A stretch of DNA of 64,000 bases from Dipteris shenzhenensis (GCA_047967505.1 CM106540.1); one strand, 5' to 3'. Shown: positions 1 to 9,909, counted from the first letter of the stretch. The notes: generated by a model from the sequence alone, not told the origin. Made by a program: numbers and translations.

Positions 1-335
1 TTACGAACAAATGAGCCAACCAGTGTGCGGGTCAACCAGTTGCCTACCTCTGCAATAGGTGGCATCCAACCTAGGAAAAATAAAATAACTGCATTTTTGG
101 CATATTCTCTAATTGGATTCACAATTTCATCCACTTCAACCATGAGACCAAGCGATGGAACAGAGTCTTTCCACTCTTTCCTTGTGTCTATAAATCCTTC
201 ATGCATGACATCATAAACCAGTTGTGCTTCAACAAAATCATGCACGGGGTCATGCTGACCCTCAACCTGCTTTTGCTTTTTGCATTGAACCGATCGATCC
301 TTTTGAAAAGTTTTTTCATAAGAATATTCAGCCAT
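1..335 (-). CDS. DUF4283-like ORF, cut by left window edge (probable retroelement ORF1)
   Basis: An open frame runs from an ATG at 335-333 to the left edge, about 111 codons with no stop, so only the N-terminus is present. The protein starts MAEYSYEKTFQKDR. Residues around 88-108 (a hydrophobic AVILFFLGW stretch, then PP and a W-containing helix) resemble the start of the plant DUF4283 domain, which is found in ORF1/gag proteins of plant LINEs and relatives. The frame is also open upstream to a possible splice acceptor (ctttacag, near 371), so it could instead be an internal exon of a host gene. The DUF4283 match is from memory of the motif style, and no zinc knuckle is visible because the rest lies off the window. 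Confidence 0.4.
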   Translation of the reverse strand, partial: MAEYSYEKTFQKDRSVQCKKQKQVEGQHDPVHDFVEAQLVYDVMHEGFIDTRKEWKDSVPSLGLMVEVDEIVNPIREYAKNAVILFFLGWMPPIAEVGNWLTRTLVGSFVR

Positions 336-1589
336 GTCTTTTGAAGAAGATGGAACCCAAAAAGGGGGTACCTGTAAAGTGATAAAGAGAAAAAACTGTC
401 CCTAAAAACAGCCCACAAAGGAGAAGGAAATAGTGTATTTGCAAGGAGAAGAAGGAAGAGATATTTAGGGATTTAGAGAGAAGAAAATACAAGTTGTGGA
501 GAAAGAAAAGATAAAAAACCAGGAAAAGTTCCAAGATGCACTATAAATCAGAGAAAAAAGAGAGGTTCTGGCGATGGAAAGAGTGCACAAGACCCAAGAA
601 ACAAAAAGGAGAGAAAGGGGGAAGAGATAGCTCTCAGAACCAGCATCTAAAAGCAGCCCGTGAGCTAAACCCGGTACAACAGCGACCCAGGAGCAGGGAA
701 TCAGCAACAGCAGCAGCCTGAACAGGGCGGGAAAGGCCGTACAAGTCCGTACACCTATACGGAATTGTACGGACTTATGGCGGGACTGTACGGCAGGGAT
801 TTACGACTCCAGAGAGCTGAATTTTGGACGCTGATTATGAGCAGCAGGTAGCTGAAGCAGATTTGGCATGATATTATTTACACCTTACGGACCATCTAGG
901 TCCAACGAGGTGTGGATTCCAAGAAGAAAGCTGAAAGGCGTAAGTGGTTCTATAAGGCTTGGCTTGCAAGCACCTTATACACTTTCAGAGCAATGGCATT
1001 GTGCAAGATCTAAAGCCCGTGGATCAAGGTATCCATTGGTTGAATAGCCTCCCTTGACTCAACGTATCTCCTACTGTCTCCTCATCTTGCTCACTTAACT
1101 TTACTCTTGCCCTTCCTCTCTCATCCTGCAACTCTCACTTCTTTAAAAGTGAATGCTAAGAGAACAATTCCAATGTTAATAGAATAATTCCGAGACCAAT
1201 TAAAGGAAAACAGAAAACTGTGACATAACTAGGATAAGTAGCTTGCTGGCCAAATTATCTAGGATAGTTTTGAAGCAATATTAAATAAAAGGTGCCAACC
1301 ACATTACAAGTAGGTACCTTGCCTAAGCAATGACCATCGACCATTTAGTTACCATGATTCTTGTAATGGGGGTGCTCAAGGATAGGCAACCTCTTTCTTG
1401 TTGGTACGTAGATTTAGACACAAGCATTTGACATAGTGCTTGTATAGATCATGTTGGGCAGAATGACAGATTAGGGGTATGGTCACAAGGGGCCATCTTG
1501 AACGATTGGGACACATTCCTCGCGTTCCAATCATGAGGGAATGAAGGAAAGCAGGAAGTATTTCCCCAAGCAATCAACACCGTGGACAA
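336..1589. other. Intergenic stretch without a recognisable gene
   Basis: Only short ORFs occur here. Positions 736-800 carry a cluster of GTACGG/CCGTAC words, including a perfect 11-bp inverted repeat (743-753 and 766-776, 12-nt loop). The rest is ordinary AT-rich sequence with no domain I can recognise. Its right end grades into the old Copia relic. Confidence 0.5.
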
Positions 1590-2728
1590 GTGTGTTTGGT
1601 TTGTTGGGGAGTCGGAGCTTTCATGTGTGCTTGTTTGTGTGGCTATATGTGTTTGTGTGCGACCACCAAGTGTGTGAGCGATTGGAGTCATCTAAGCCGT
1701 GATGTCAAATGGACAGCCACGTGCAACTTCATTTCATTTAGCATGGCATCAGAGCCATCTTATCACGTTTTCCTGATCTACAGCTTCTTATAGTCGCCTA
1801 GCACCCTCGGCCCGTAGGCAGCACATATTCTCGCCTAGCTCCCTCAACCTGTAGTCGCCTTTCTGCTGCTGCATTCTCCTTTGCTGAAAATGAAGTCGTC
1901 TACATCCTGCTGCTCTTCCCTTTGCTGTCCTGAACTCATATCTGCTGTAAATCTTGTCACCCACCTTCCACAAGCTGGCATTTGCTGTTTGGAAGACTTT
2001 TCTGCACCAAACGTTGAGTCTACAAGCTGCACTTTACTTCAGTTTTACATCTATAAGCCAAATCAGCTCCTACTTGAAGTACTTTCGTCTTGTTTTTACT
2101 ATGTGAGCTGTGAATGCCACAGTGTACTCATGCTATAAACTGAGTAGAAGCTTATACAAGCTCACAAGGTTCATATTTTGGCCTGTCTTTTCTCCCTATG
2201 AGCTGTATCTATCCCTGTTTTCAGTTTTAGAGCAATGCCAAGCTCTTGTGAGTCAAATAGGCCAAAGCCCTCTCTTCAAATTTAAAAAAAAGTACAAGAA
2301 AACCAAGCCAAGGCCCTTCTATTATGATAATGCATGGGTAGTCCAAGTTCTTAAGCTCCAACATGCATCTTTATGGTGACGGAAATTTGGATTCTCTCAC
2401 TGACTAGTAAGTGCTTGTAAGGGGCTAGACACTGCCACTGGATTTCAGTTGGTAAGACCTTCTCCTATATAGGTACTTATGGAGGCTTACAAACTCTGCC
2501 CTTTTTCAATGGGAAAATTTTTCCTTCATGGGAAACCAAGCTTTGTCTTCTCTTGATGCGAGCGAGAAGGAATCTGGAATGTTGTCAACAGGAAAGAAGA
2601 AAAGCCAAAAGCTGATGCCCAAAACATACTTTTTTAGGAGAATCAAAATGACAAAGCCATGGCAATCATTGGCCTCAGATTTAGTGATAATCTAATCCAT
2701 CATGTGGATGTTGATAAGATAGCAAATG
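1590..2728 (+). mobile_element. Old Copia relic, copy 1, left part (LTR end, PBS, leader, gag start)
   Basis: Positions 1744-1756 (tggcatcagagcc) are a one-mismatch version of the Copia primer-binding site for initiator-Met tRNA, so the 5' LTR ends just before. The leader has two copies of a cgcctagctccctcaacct motif, which is repeated three times in the related copy at 16.7 kb. Gag-like sequence around 2660-2728 matches 18077-18145. The relic is interrupted at 2728 by the younger Copia and resumes at 8432. No long frame survives. Confidence 0.6.
2724..2728 (+). repeat. Target-site duplication AAATG (left)
   Basis: AAATG directly precedes the 5' LTR and is repeated directly after the 3' LTR at 8427-8431. 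The related uninterrupted copy at 18.14 kb reads aaaatgaagtttggg, which shows the pre-insertion sequence. Confidence 0.9.
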
Positions 2729-3440
2729 TGTTAGAATCTCACTGTGCCCACCTGACAGCCCCCGATTTGAGGGGACAAGGGGCAGTGAGATGTAGGAGGG
2801 CTGGGGAGAGACCCAAGCCGGCATCAGAGGGAGGAGCGCATGCAAAGATAGGGATCCAGCACACGGGCTGGTCACAGCCTGCAACAGCAGGTATGAGGGG
2901 GCTCTAGGCCTCACATGGAGGCGCCTGCAGCAGCACAGACTGGCCGCCCAGGGCACCCTTATATAGGGGCCTGTGGCTGGCCAAGTCGGCCCAACCAGGG
3001 CCACCGACCAAGGCCAACCCTGGTCGGTTTATGGGGCCCTATGGTCGGCCACCAGACATGGTAACCGACCCTGCTGGTCGGTCATTTGAAGGGGCCTGGG
3101 CAAAGCCTATAAAAGGCCCACTTCTGCATTCAGCCCAGCATCCAGTGCATTACAGAAAGCCCTTCTCCAAGGCAGTGTTCAGCACTCAGATCTGGGACAG
3201 TTTTGTGAGAGAGAGTTCATCAGTTTTCTCCAGCACCCTGCTGTGATTTGTATTGCTCCCTTGGAGCCATTTTCTGCCCACCATCCGGTGGATGAATATA
3301 CTCTCTCTATCCGTCTATACTTGCTGTTATTTCTGAGTGTGTTTGTTGCATCTGTGATCATCTATCTGAGTTGAGTGTGTAAGAGTTGGAGAGATCTTGG
3401 GTGGAGGATTGAGTCATTCATTTCCTCCTCATTTCTAACA
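2729..3440 (+). repeat. 5' LTR of the young Copia (712 bp)
   Basis: Begins TGTTAG and ends CTAACA, an inverted-repeat end pair typical of Copia LTRs. A TATA box (TATAAAAG) sits at 3118-3125. Upstream of it, six RCCGAC cores lie at 2985, 3003, 3023, 3044, 3064 and 3077 on both strands. It differs from the 3' LTR by scattered substitutions, a 12-bp insertion near 3128-3143 and a missing GT pair near the 3' end. Confidence 0.92.
2985..3125 (+). promoter_or_regulatory. LTR promoter: six DRE/CRT-type RCCGAC cores plus TATA box
   Basis: RCCGAC cores are seen at 2985-2990(-), 3003-3008(+), 3023-3028(-), 3044-3049(-), 3064-3069(+) and 3077-3082(-), followed by TATAAAAG at 3118-3125. RCCGAC is the core bound by plant DREB/CBF AP2-type factors in cold and dehydration responses. 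Four of the six remain intact in the 3' LTR. That the cluster acts in stress induction is inference. Confidence 0.6.
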
Positions 3441-3452
3441 TGGTATCAGAGC
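3441..3452 (+). promoter_or_regulatory. Primer-binding site, initiator-Met tRNA
   Basis: TGGTATCAGAGC immediately follows the LTR. It is complementary to the 3' end of initiator methionine tRNA, the standard primer of plant Copia elements. Confidence 0.93.
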
Positions 3453-3602
3453 ACTAGGCTCTCAACTCTTCTTCATCAAAGCACTCTTTCAAGGAAGGAG
3501 TCCCTTGGCAGAAAGGCGATTCCGTTTTCAGCTCAAGCTAGCACGGGAAGTCAGTACATCTTTTTGCTTCAGTTTTTTTTTTTCAGTTTGCTATTCACCG
3601 AG

Positions 3603-4445
3603 ATGGATCAGCATTCAGAAGCCTCTACACCCACTGCTCGTCCTTCCTCCTCCTCCAGTCATCTTCCTTCTTCATTCATTCCCAACTTTGGTGAAGCTGG
3701 AAAGCTCGATGGGACGAACTATCCAATCTGGAAAGTCAAGATCTGAAGCCATCTGGTGGCACGAAAGCTGTGGAAGATAGTGATTGGGACCGAGGTGAAG
3801 CCGGAGGACATTGTGGACAAAAGAGGTGATGTTCTATTTGAAGCAGATGCGGATGAACTCAGTGAATGGGAGGAGAGGGATGCTCAAGCCTTAGCAATGC
3901 TAATCGGCACGACAACAGATGGTGTGATCCCTCATATCCAGTTGGCAGAGACATCTCTAGAGGCGTGGGCCATACTGAAGGAGCTGTATGAAACCGACAA
4001 TATAGCCCGTATCATTACTCTTTAGCATCAACTTTATAATCTTGATATGAACGAGGGTGATACTATGCATGACCATCTAACAAAGGTGAAAGTCATGCGG
4101 GACCAGCTCGCAGCGGTTGGTCAGAAGGTGGACTCGAGTCAATTGGCGATGCTCACACTCCACAAATTGCCACGGAGTTTCAAAAGTTTTGTGACTACAG
4201 TCACTACGGGTCAACGAACTAAGCCACTCACCTTTGAGGAGCTTGGCCCACTACTGCTTCAAGAAGAGGCTCGAGAGAAACTCTTTACGCAAACCGATGA
4301 AAAGGCATTAGTGGCCAAAGACAAGCTTGGAAAAGGCAAGTCAAAGGAATTCAAGAAAAAGAGGACACAGAACGAAAGAAGAAAATGAAGTGCTTTTACT
4401 GTGAAAAGCTTGGCCACTCCGCCAAAGAATGCCAAAAGAAGAAGG
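3603..4445 (+). pseudogene. Copia gag pseudogene (young element)
   Basis: Starts MDQHSEASTP, with a serine-rich stretch and then the FDGTNYPIWK-like gag N-terminus (here KLDGTNYPIWKVKI). An in-frame TGA follows at about 3744 and the same frame continues as SHLVARKLWKIV, so this is a nonsense mutation. A second stop (TAG) lies near 4023. The UBN2/gag core follows (LTKVKVMRDQLAAVGQKVDS), then a lysine-rich stretch. A frameshift near 4380 precedes the zinc knuckle CFYCEKLGHSAKEC. The protein would form the virus-like particle and bind element RNA, but it cannot be made whole here. Confidence 0.88.
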
Positions 4446-5217
4446 CGGATTAGAAGCGGAAGAGAGAAGCCAAGATCAAAGAAGAACCTAAGAATGATTC
4501 TGCCAATGTGACAACAGGACAGTTGTTTTTAATTAGTGAACATTGTTCAACGTATGCAATCAGTGAAGGCAAAGAGGGTTGGTATGTTGACAACGGAGCC
4601 TCAAAGCACATGTTCAACAGAAAGACTGGGTTCAAAACCATGGAAAGTACACACCCGGATTCCAAAGATCTCTGGAGTACTTTATGTACCTAACCTTCAC
4701 AAGAACTTACTGTCTGTAAGTCAGATGGACAAGAACAACATGTCAGTTCTCTTTGAGGACGGCAAGGTCACCGTGACATCCAAAGCAAATAGACAAGAAC
4801 AACATGTCAGTTCTCTTTGAGGACGGCAAGGTCATCGTGACATCCAAAGCAAATGGACAGATGGTGGCCCAAGGAGTCAAAGAAAACGGACTATACCGCC
4901 TCAGTGCAATGTTGGTTCATGGAGACAACGTAAAGTCCAAACTTTGGCATGAGCGCTTCGGTCACATCAGCTATGGAACCTTGGCTGAAATGTCAAAGTC
5001 GAAGATGGTGGATGGACTTCCACCCATTAGAGGCAATGATGGTGTCTGTAGGGCTTGTCTAGAAGGCAAGCAACACAAGGACAAGTTCCCACAAGAGGCC
5101 TCGTTTCGGGCCAGCAAACCACTTGAGTTGGTTCATGCCGACATTTGTGGCCCAATGTCTACAACATCGCAGCAGCAACGTGCTCCAAGGGCTTCTGCAA
5201 AACTGAGGATGCTCTAG
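4446..5217 (+). pseudogene. Copia protease and GAG-pre-integrase pseudogene (young element)
   Basis: The aspartic protease motif reads WYVDNGASKHM (usual D-S/T-G-A; here DNGA, so S/T is replaced by N at the active site). The frame then breaks because of a 64-bp tandem duplication (4728-4791 and 4792-4855). The pre-integrase zinc region follows: LWHERFGHISYGTLAEM, then CRACLEGKQHKDKF and PLELVHADICGPM. After GPMSTTS about 55-65 unrelated bases (around 5165-5228) separate this from the LLFVDDFSRMT block. This region would process the polyprotein and start the integrase domain. Confidence 0.87.
4728..4855 (+). repeat. 64-bp tandem duplication inside pol
   Basis: Two adjacent 64-bp units starting gacaagaacaacatgtcag differ at only a few bases (caccg/catcg; a/g near the unit end). 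Sixty-four is not a multiple of three, so the duplication shifts the pol frame. Confidence 0.9.
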
Positions 5218-5228
5218 GAGAGAGGCAG

Positions 5229-6330
5229 AGAGATGGTAGGTTGCCAAGTACTCACTTCTCTTTGTGGATGATTTCAGTAGAATGACCTAGGTGTATTGCT
5301 TGTTAAAAAGTCACAGGCTTTCGAGAAATTCAAGGACTGGAAGGCCAAAGTTAAAAAGGAGACAGACAGGGGGGGAGAATTCACCTCCAATGAGTTCAAC
5401 ACATTTTGTCGCAAGCATGGGATCAAGCGACAACTCACCACTGCACGTACATCTCAACAGAACAGGGTAGCCGAGAGGAAGCACAGAACCACTACGGAGA
5501 CAGGGCTTGCTATGTTACGAGTAAGAAACCTTTCTAAAGCCTATTGGAGTGAAGCTATCAATACAACAGTACACATCCTCAACCGGACCAAGACGAAGGC
5601 CGTCAAGGACAAGACTCCATATGAGGCATTTTATGGTAAGAAGCCCTCTATCACTCATCTTCGCATTTTTGGTTCTAACGCATGGGTGCATGTGCACAAG
5701 GAAGAGAGGACCAAGCTTGATTCCCGCGCATGGGTGCATGTGCACAAGGAAGAGAGGACCAAGCTTGATTCCCGGAGCAAAAAATGTATCTTTGTTGGGT
5801 ATAGCGAAGAATCCAAGGCCTATCGACTCTTCGACCTAGTAAAGAAGCAGATCCTTATCAATCGGGATGTCATCTTCAAGGAAAAGGAATCTGAACCCCA
5901 AGAGGAGCCTCAAGTTGAGGAGGAGGAGATTGTTCAATCCCCGAATCCACCCTGTCCGAGGTTGACCATCCAAGAGGTGGAGAAATCGGAAGCTGATGTT
6001 TCACAAGGTACTGAGGAAGAGCACGATGCTCGAGAAGCAGTTCTAGTTCCTCCTCCCATTGCGAAGCAGAAGAAGTTGCCCCAATGGTACCTAAAAACAT
6101 TGGAAGACTCTCGGGTCACCGATATACCTGAGAGTAGCAGTTTCGGATTGCGTCGGTCCCAACGTCTTAAGCAGACCCCATCCGTGAATTTTGCGTTGGT
6201 GGCTCATCTTGAAGAGCCAAGGTCCTTCGAGGAGGCGAAGGACAATCCAGAATGGCAGGCTGCCATGCAGGCAGAGATGGATGCTATCCTGAAGAACAAT
6301 ACCTGGGACTTAGTAGCCAAGCCCCTGTGA
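5229..6330 (+). pseudogene. Copia integrase core and start of reverse transcriptase (young element)
   Basis: The integrase core is read as FVDDFSRMT, an in-frame TAG where W is expected, then TDRGGEFTSNEF and TARTSQQNRVAERKHRT. These carry the middle D and the last E-region residues of the D,D(35)E-type core. The C-terminal part continues through AFYGKKPSITHLRIFG. A 48-bp tandem duplication (5680-5727, 5728-5775) repeats 16 residues in frame. An acidic linker follows, then the RT start (PEWQAAMQAEMDAILKNNTWDLV). A TGA at 6328 ends the frame before KVIGTKWVYKLKFK. Confidence 0.88.
5680..5775 (+). repeat. 48-bp in-frame tandem duplication in integrase
   Basis: Two adjacent copies beginning gcatgggtgcatgtgcacaag encode AWVHVHKEERTKLDSR twice. 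The reading frame is kept. Confidence 0.92.
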
Positions 6331-6954
6331 CAAAAAGTCATCGGCACTAAGTGGGTATACAAACTTAAATTCAAATCGGACGGCAACTTGGATAAGTACA
6401 AAGCAAGATTAGTGGTCAAAGGTTTTGCTCAGACTGAAGGCATGGATTTTGATGAAACTTTTGCTCCCACAGCTCGCATGGTTACTATCCAGACAGTGAT
6501 TGCCCTTGCTGCCCAATTCCATTGGCCTATTTTTCAAATGGATGTGAAGTCTGCATTTCTTAATGGAACCCTGGAGGAGGAGGTGTACGTGGAGCAGCCA
6601 CAAGGCTTTCAAGATCGAGGGTCCCCATTAAAAGTCTGCAGGTTGAAGAAGGCCTTATACGGGCTAAAACAGGCTCCCATAGCTTGGTACCAAAGGATAG
6701 ATGTATTCTTTCAGAAGATAGGGCTAAGTCGGAGCCCTTCTGAGGCAAAACTCTACTTGTTCATTGAGAAGGGGTTGATATTGGTACTCATCCTCTATGT
6801 TGATGATCTTATCTTGACAGGTGACCATGTCAAGAAGATTTCCCAAGTCAAGGAGCTACTCATGACTGAGTTTGAGATGATTGACCTTAGGTTATTACAC
6901 TACTTCCTTGGGATAGAAGTAAAGCAAGCCAAAGACAGGATCTTCATTTCATAG
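6331..6954 (+). pseudogene. Copia reverse transcriptase (young element)
   Basis: A long open stretch carries the Copia RT signature blocks in order: KYKARLVVKGFAQ, DETFAPTARMVTI, FQMDVKSAFLNG, YGLKQAPIAWY and the catalytic LILYVDDLIL. It ends at a TAG (6952-6954) that replaces a residue expected to continue towards QEKY. It would copy element RNA to cDNA. The catalytic residues look intact, but the frame is separated from integrase by a stop and from RNase H by another. Confidence 0.9.
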
Positions 6955-7710
6955 GAGAAATACTACAAAGAACTTCTGAAGAGATTCCAGATGGAGGATT
7001 GCTTAACAGCAATAACTCCCATGGAGGTCAGGGACTCAAGCTAAGTGTTCACGACACATCTCAGCCGGTCGATGCTCCTTTGTACCGACGATTGGTAGAA
7101 AGCTTGCATTACCTTACCAATACTCGACCTGATATTTGTTATGCAGTTGGGCTATTCTGCCAGTTCTCTGCTTCTCCCATGAAGAGTCATTGGGATGCAG
7201 GTTTACGGGTTCTGAGGTATCTAAAGGGTACTTGCACCTACGGGATCACCTACACCAAAGGCATCGAACTAGGTAGGTTCTGTGACAGTGATTGGGCGGG
7301 TGATGTTGACACCAAAAGATCAACAACAGGGTATGGCTGAGTAAGAAGCAACCCACAAAGTGGCCCTTTCATCTATCGAGGCAGAGTACAGAGCCGCATG
7401 TATAGCAGCTTGTGAGACACTATGGTTGAGGTGGATTCTAGAGGACATGGACGTAAGTCAGGAAGACACAACAGTGCTGATGTGCGACAATCAGAGTTGC
7501 ATAGCCATTGCCAAGAATCCAGTGTTCCATGCTCGGACCAAGCACATCGAAGTTCACTACCACTTTGTTCGAGAGCTGATCATCGACGACGTGATCGAGC
7601 TCATGTACTGCCTGACCGCCGACAACTTGTTCGACCTCTTCACGAAGGCACTCCCTCGAGAACAAATGGAGCACCTCATCAGATGTATGGGGATTGGCCC
7701 ACAGTTGTGA
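6955..7710 (+). pseudogene. Copia RNase H domain (young element), with internal deletion
   Basis: It reads through PLYRRLVESLHYLTNTRPDI and RFCDSDWAGDVDTKRSTTGYG, then stops. The usual stretch between STTGY and the SKKQP block is missing, and the frame shifts before VALSSIEAEYRAA and CDNQSCIAIAKNPVFHARTKHIEV. The tail (FTKALPREQMEHLIRCMG) is standard for Copia. The acidic residues in CDSDW, EAEY and CDNQS are present, but the deletion makes activity unlikely. Confidence 0.88.
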
Positions 7711-7713
7711 CAT

Positions 7714-7723
7714 TGAGGGGGAG
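7714..7723 (+). promoter_or_regulatory. Polypurine tract (young Copia)
   Basis: TGAGGGGGAG lies directly before the 3' LTR, the expected plus-strand priming site. Confidence 0.85.
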
Positions 7724-8426
7724 TGTTAGAATCTCACTGTGCCCACCTGTGAGCCCCCGATTTGAGAGGACAAGGGGCACTGAGAGGTAGGAGGGCTGGG
7801 GAGAGACCCAGGCCGGCATCAGAGGGAGGAGCGCATGGCAAAGATAGGCGACCAGCACACGGGCTGGTCGCAGCCTGCAACAGCAGGTATGAGGGGGCTC
7901 TAGGCCTCACATGGAGGCGCCTGCAGCAGCACAGACTGGCCGCCCAAGGCACCCTCATATAGGGGCCTGTGGCTGGCCAAGTCGGCCCAACCAGGGCCAC
8001 CAACCAAGGCCAACCCGGGTCGGTTTATGGGGCCCTATGGTCGGCCACCAGACATGGTAACCGACCCTGCTGGTCAGTCATTTGAAGGGGCCTGGGCAGA
8101 GCCTATAAAAGGCCCACTTCTGCATCCAGTGCATTACAGAAAGCCCTTCTCCAAGGCAGTGTTCAGCACTCAGATCTGGGACAGTTTTGTGAGACAGAGT
8201 TCATCAGTTTTCTCCAGCACCCTGCTGTGATTTGTATTGCTCCCTTGGAGCCATTTTCTGCCCACCATCCGGTGGATGAATATACTCTCTCTCTCCGTCC
8301 ATACTTGCTGTTATTTCTGAGTGTGTGTTTGTTGCATCTGTGATCATCTATCTGAGTTGAGTGTGTAAGAGTTGGAGAGATCTTGGGTGGAGGATTGAGT
8401 GATTCATTTCCTCCTCATTTCTAACA
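7724..8426 (+). repeat. 3' LTR of the young Copia (703 bp)
   Basis: Near-identical to the 5' LTR, ending CTAACA before AAATG at 8427-8431. It lacks the insertion near the position matching 3128-3143 and has an extra GT. The TATAAAAG box is at about 8103-8110. Two of the six RCCGAC cores have been lost by point changes (ccaacc, ggtcag). Confidence 0.92.
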
Positions 8427-8431
8427 AAATG
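8427..8431 (+). repeat. Target-site duplication AAATG (right)
   Basis: Matches 2724-2728 and restores the gag sequence of the older Copia relic. Confidence 0.9.
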
Positions 8432-8845
8432 AAGTTTGGGCGAAGCTTGAGAATCTGTTTGGTGATAAAATCAATAACTCAAAAGTTTTTCTCAAGCAAA
8501 AGTCTTTTAAATGAAGGAGATTGATACTCTCAGTGAACACTTAAGCACATTCCTCATCAATGAGAATTGCTACCATGTCATGGTTAGCCCATTTCTCATA
8601 ACTGCAATTTGATCATCTGATCATCCTCATCAATCTTAGCCTTGAGAGCAACCTAAAGGTATACTTGAGACTAAGAAGATATTCTTCTCCAAAAATAAAC
8701 AAAAAAAAGTGGGAAATCGTTCAAATGTGACTTCTGCAACAAACTTGGTTATGTTCAAAATAGATGTTTTAAAAAGATGGCCAAAGAACAAGCAAAGGAG
8801 CACGTGAATCTTGTGGTAGAAGAAGATGAAGATGAGCCTTAGACC
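8432..8845 (+). pseudogene. Old Copia relic, copy 1, gag remainder
   Basis: This continues the gag interrupted at 2728: VWAKLENLFGDKIN is readable, with later frameshifts. Near 8728-8775 a zinc knuckle CDFCNKLGYVQNRC is visible, followed by FKKMAKEQAKEH. The same gag appears at 18.14-18.72 kb. No pol follows; at about 8880 it gives way to unrelated LTR-like sequence. Confidence 0.65.
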
Positions 8846-8879
8846 ACCAATAAAGAAAATTCTTGGTCTGCCATCCACT

Positions 8880-9400
8880 GTCCAGCAAGGTGCTGGGAAC
8901 TACTTCAGCCAAGAGAGGCTGATAAACTGAGAGAGAACCGAATGCCTAGTGGCTGGACAACTCTTCTTCTGCATGCATTTGGATGAGGCTTGAGGGAAAT
9001 GGCCACAAGACCCCATGTATAGGCCTTGGTGGCAAGGGACCTCACCCAATCCAGCTGGCACTGAAGGGCTAGTGGCTGGACAACTCTTCCCATGCATGAC
9101 TTTGTATGAGGCTTTAGTGGGATGAGAGAAATGGCCACAAGACCCCCATATATGGGCCTGGGGTGACAAGTGACCTTCCCAAACCATCCAGCCGGAAGCA
9201 GTAGGGCTGACCAAATAAGGCCGCCGACCTCGGGTCTGCTTACACTGAGTGACTAGATCTGCCTAGATCCAAGCTCAGCCGAACCAAGATCTAGCCCTCA
9301 TCAGCCTTCACACTTGCCTATAAATAGGCTTCCTGCAGGCCTCAAATGCAACAGTCAAATGGCAACCAAAGTTGCCTTATAGTAGCCCACGTCCATGGCA
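8880..9400. repeat. LTR-like fragment with 123-bp imperfect tandem duplication
   Basis: Two imperfect copies (about 8945-9067 and 9068-9193) share tagtggctggacaactctt, gagaaatggccacaagac and ccatccagc words. A TATAAATA box lies at 9319-9326. The GC content and TATA suggest a solo or truncated LTR, but matching ends were not found. It lies in the presumed long intron of CAP-D3. Confidence 0.4.
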
Positions 9401-9909
9401 TGAGTAACTAGTATATGACAAGAATCAGGAAATTGTTTCTGCCAAGGGAGTGTCCCTAACTTCATACATTTTAATGAGGGTTCGAGTTCTGTATAGCCTA
9501 CACCTGTACACTGGAGTTAAGAAGTTTGAACCATTGATCTCTTGTTCTCAATGTCATAGGGATTCTATTTGATGGCAACCTTGACTAGCAATCATCCAAG
9601 AGGAACATTTGTATAAATCATTCATGTCAGCATAGCTGGTTGTCCGTTTATGAAACTCACAAAATGTAATTAATCTCAGAACTAGGATGCATGTAATAAG
9701 GTTTGAATACATGACTGTTTTTTCTAAAACTTGTCACGGTTAAATATTTCCTTAAGATGTTTAGAAACACTTTAGAGGCTTCTTGCAGTTTCCTTTTGAT
9801 TCATATTTTCTTCATGTCTCCTACCATCAAGGCAAACAACAGTGGCCACTCTCAAAGATCATATAGCAGTTGCGGTCATAATACATACTTAAGCCTAACA
9901 TGGTTCTAC
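9401..9909 (-). other. Presumed start of a long CAP-D3 intron
   Basis: Reading on the minus strand from the donor at 9909-9908, I see no exon coding for the expected CAP-D3 continuation. The stretch is AT-rich with only short frames. It is called intron on the strength of the donor and the missing C-terminus. Confidence 0.4.

Larger units (their letters stand above)
2729..8426 (+). mobile_element. Complete but broken 5.7-kb Copia LTR retrotransposon
   Basis: Two near-identical LTRs (2729-3440 and 7724-8426; TGTTAGAATC...TTTCTAACA), a perfect TGGTATCAGAGC primer-binding site, a polypurine tract and a 5-bp target duplication define a full insertion. Internal order is gag, protease, integrase, reverse transcriptase, RNase H, which is the Copia (Ty1) order. 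The coding region has several stops, frameshifts, two in-line tandem duplications and a deletion in RNase H, so it cannot make a full polyprotein. LTR similarity suggests fairly recent insertion, probably with help from an active relative. Confidence 0.93.

Noticed and set aside
1376-1573. Minus-strand frame with HYVKCLCLNL, considered as the missing CAP-D3 exon (expected HVKAL..LCK)
   Set aside because: Only a few residues agree, splice sites are lacking, and the rest does not follow the family.
2681-3004. Minus-strand 107-codon frame, repeated at 7734-8003
   Set aside because: Lies inside both LTRs of the young Copia; it is non-coding LTR sequence read antisense.
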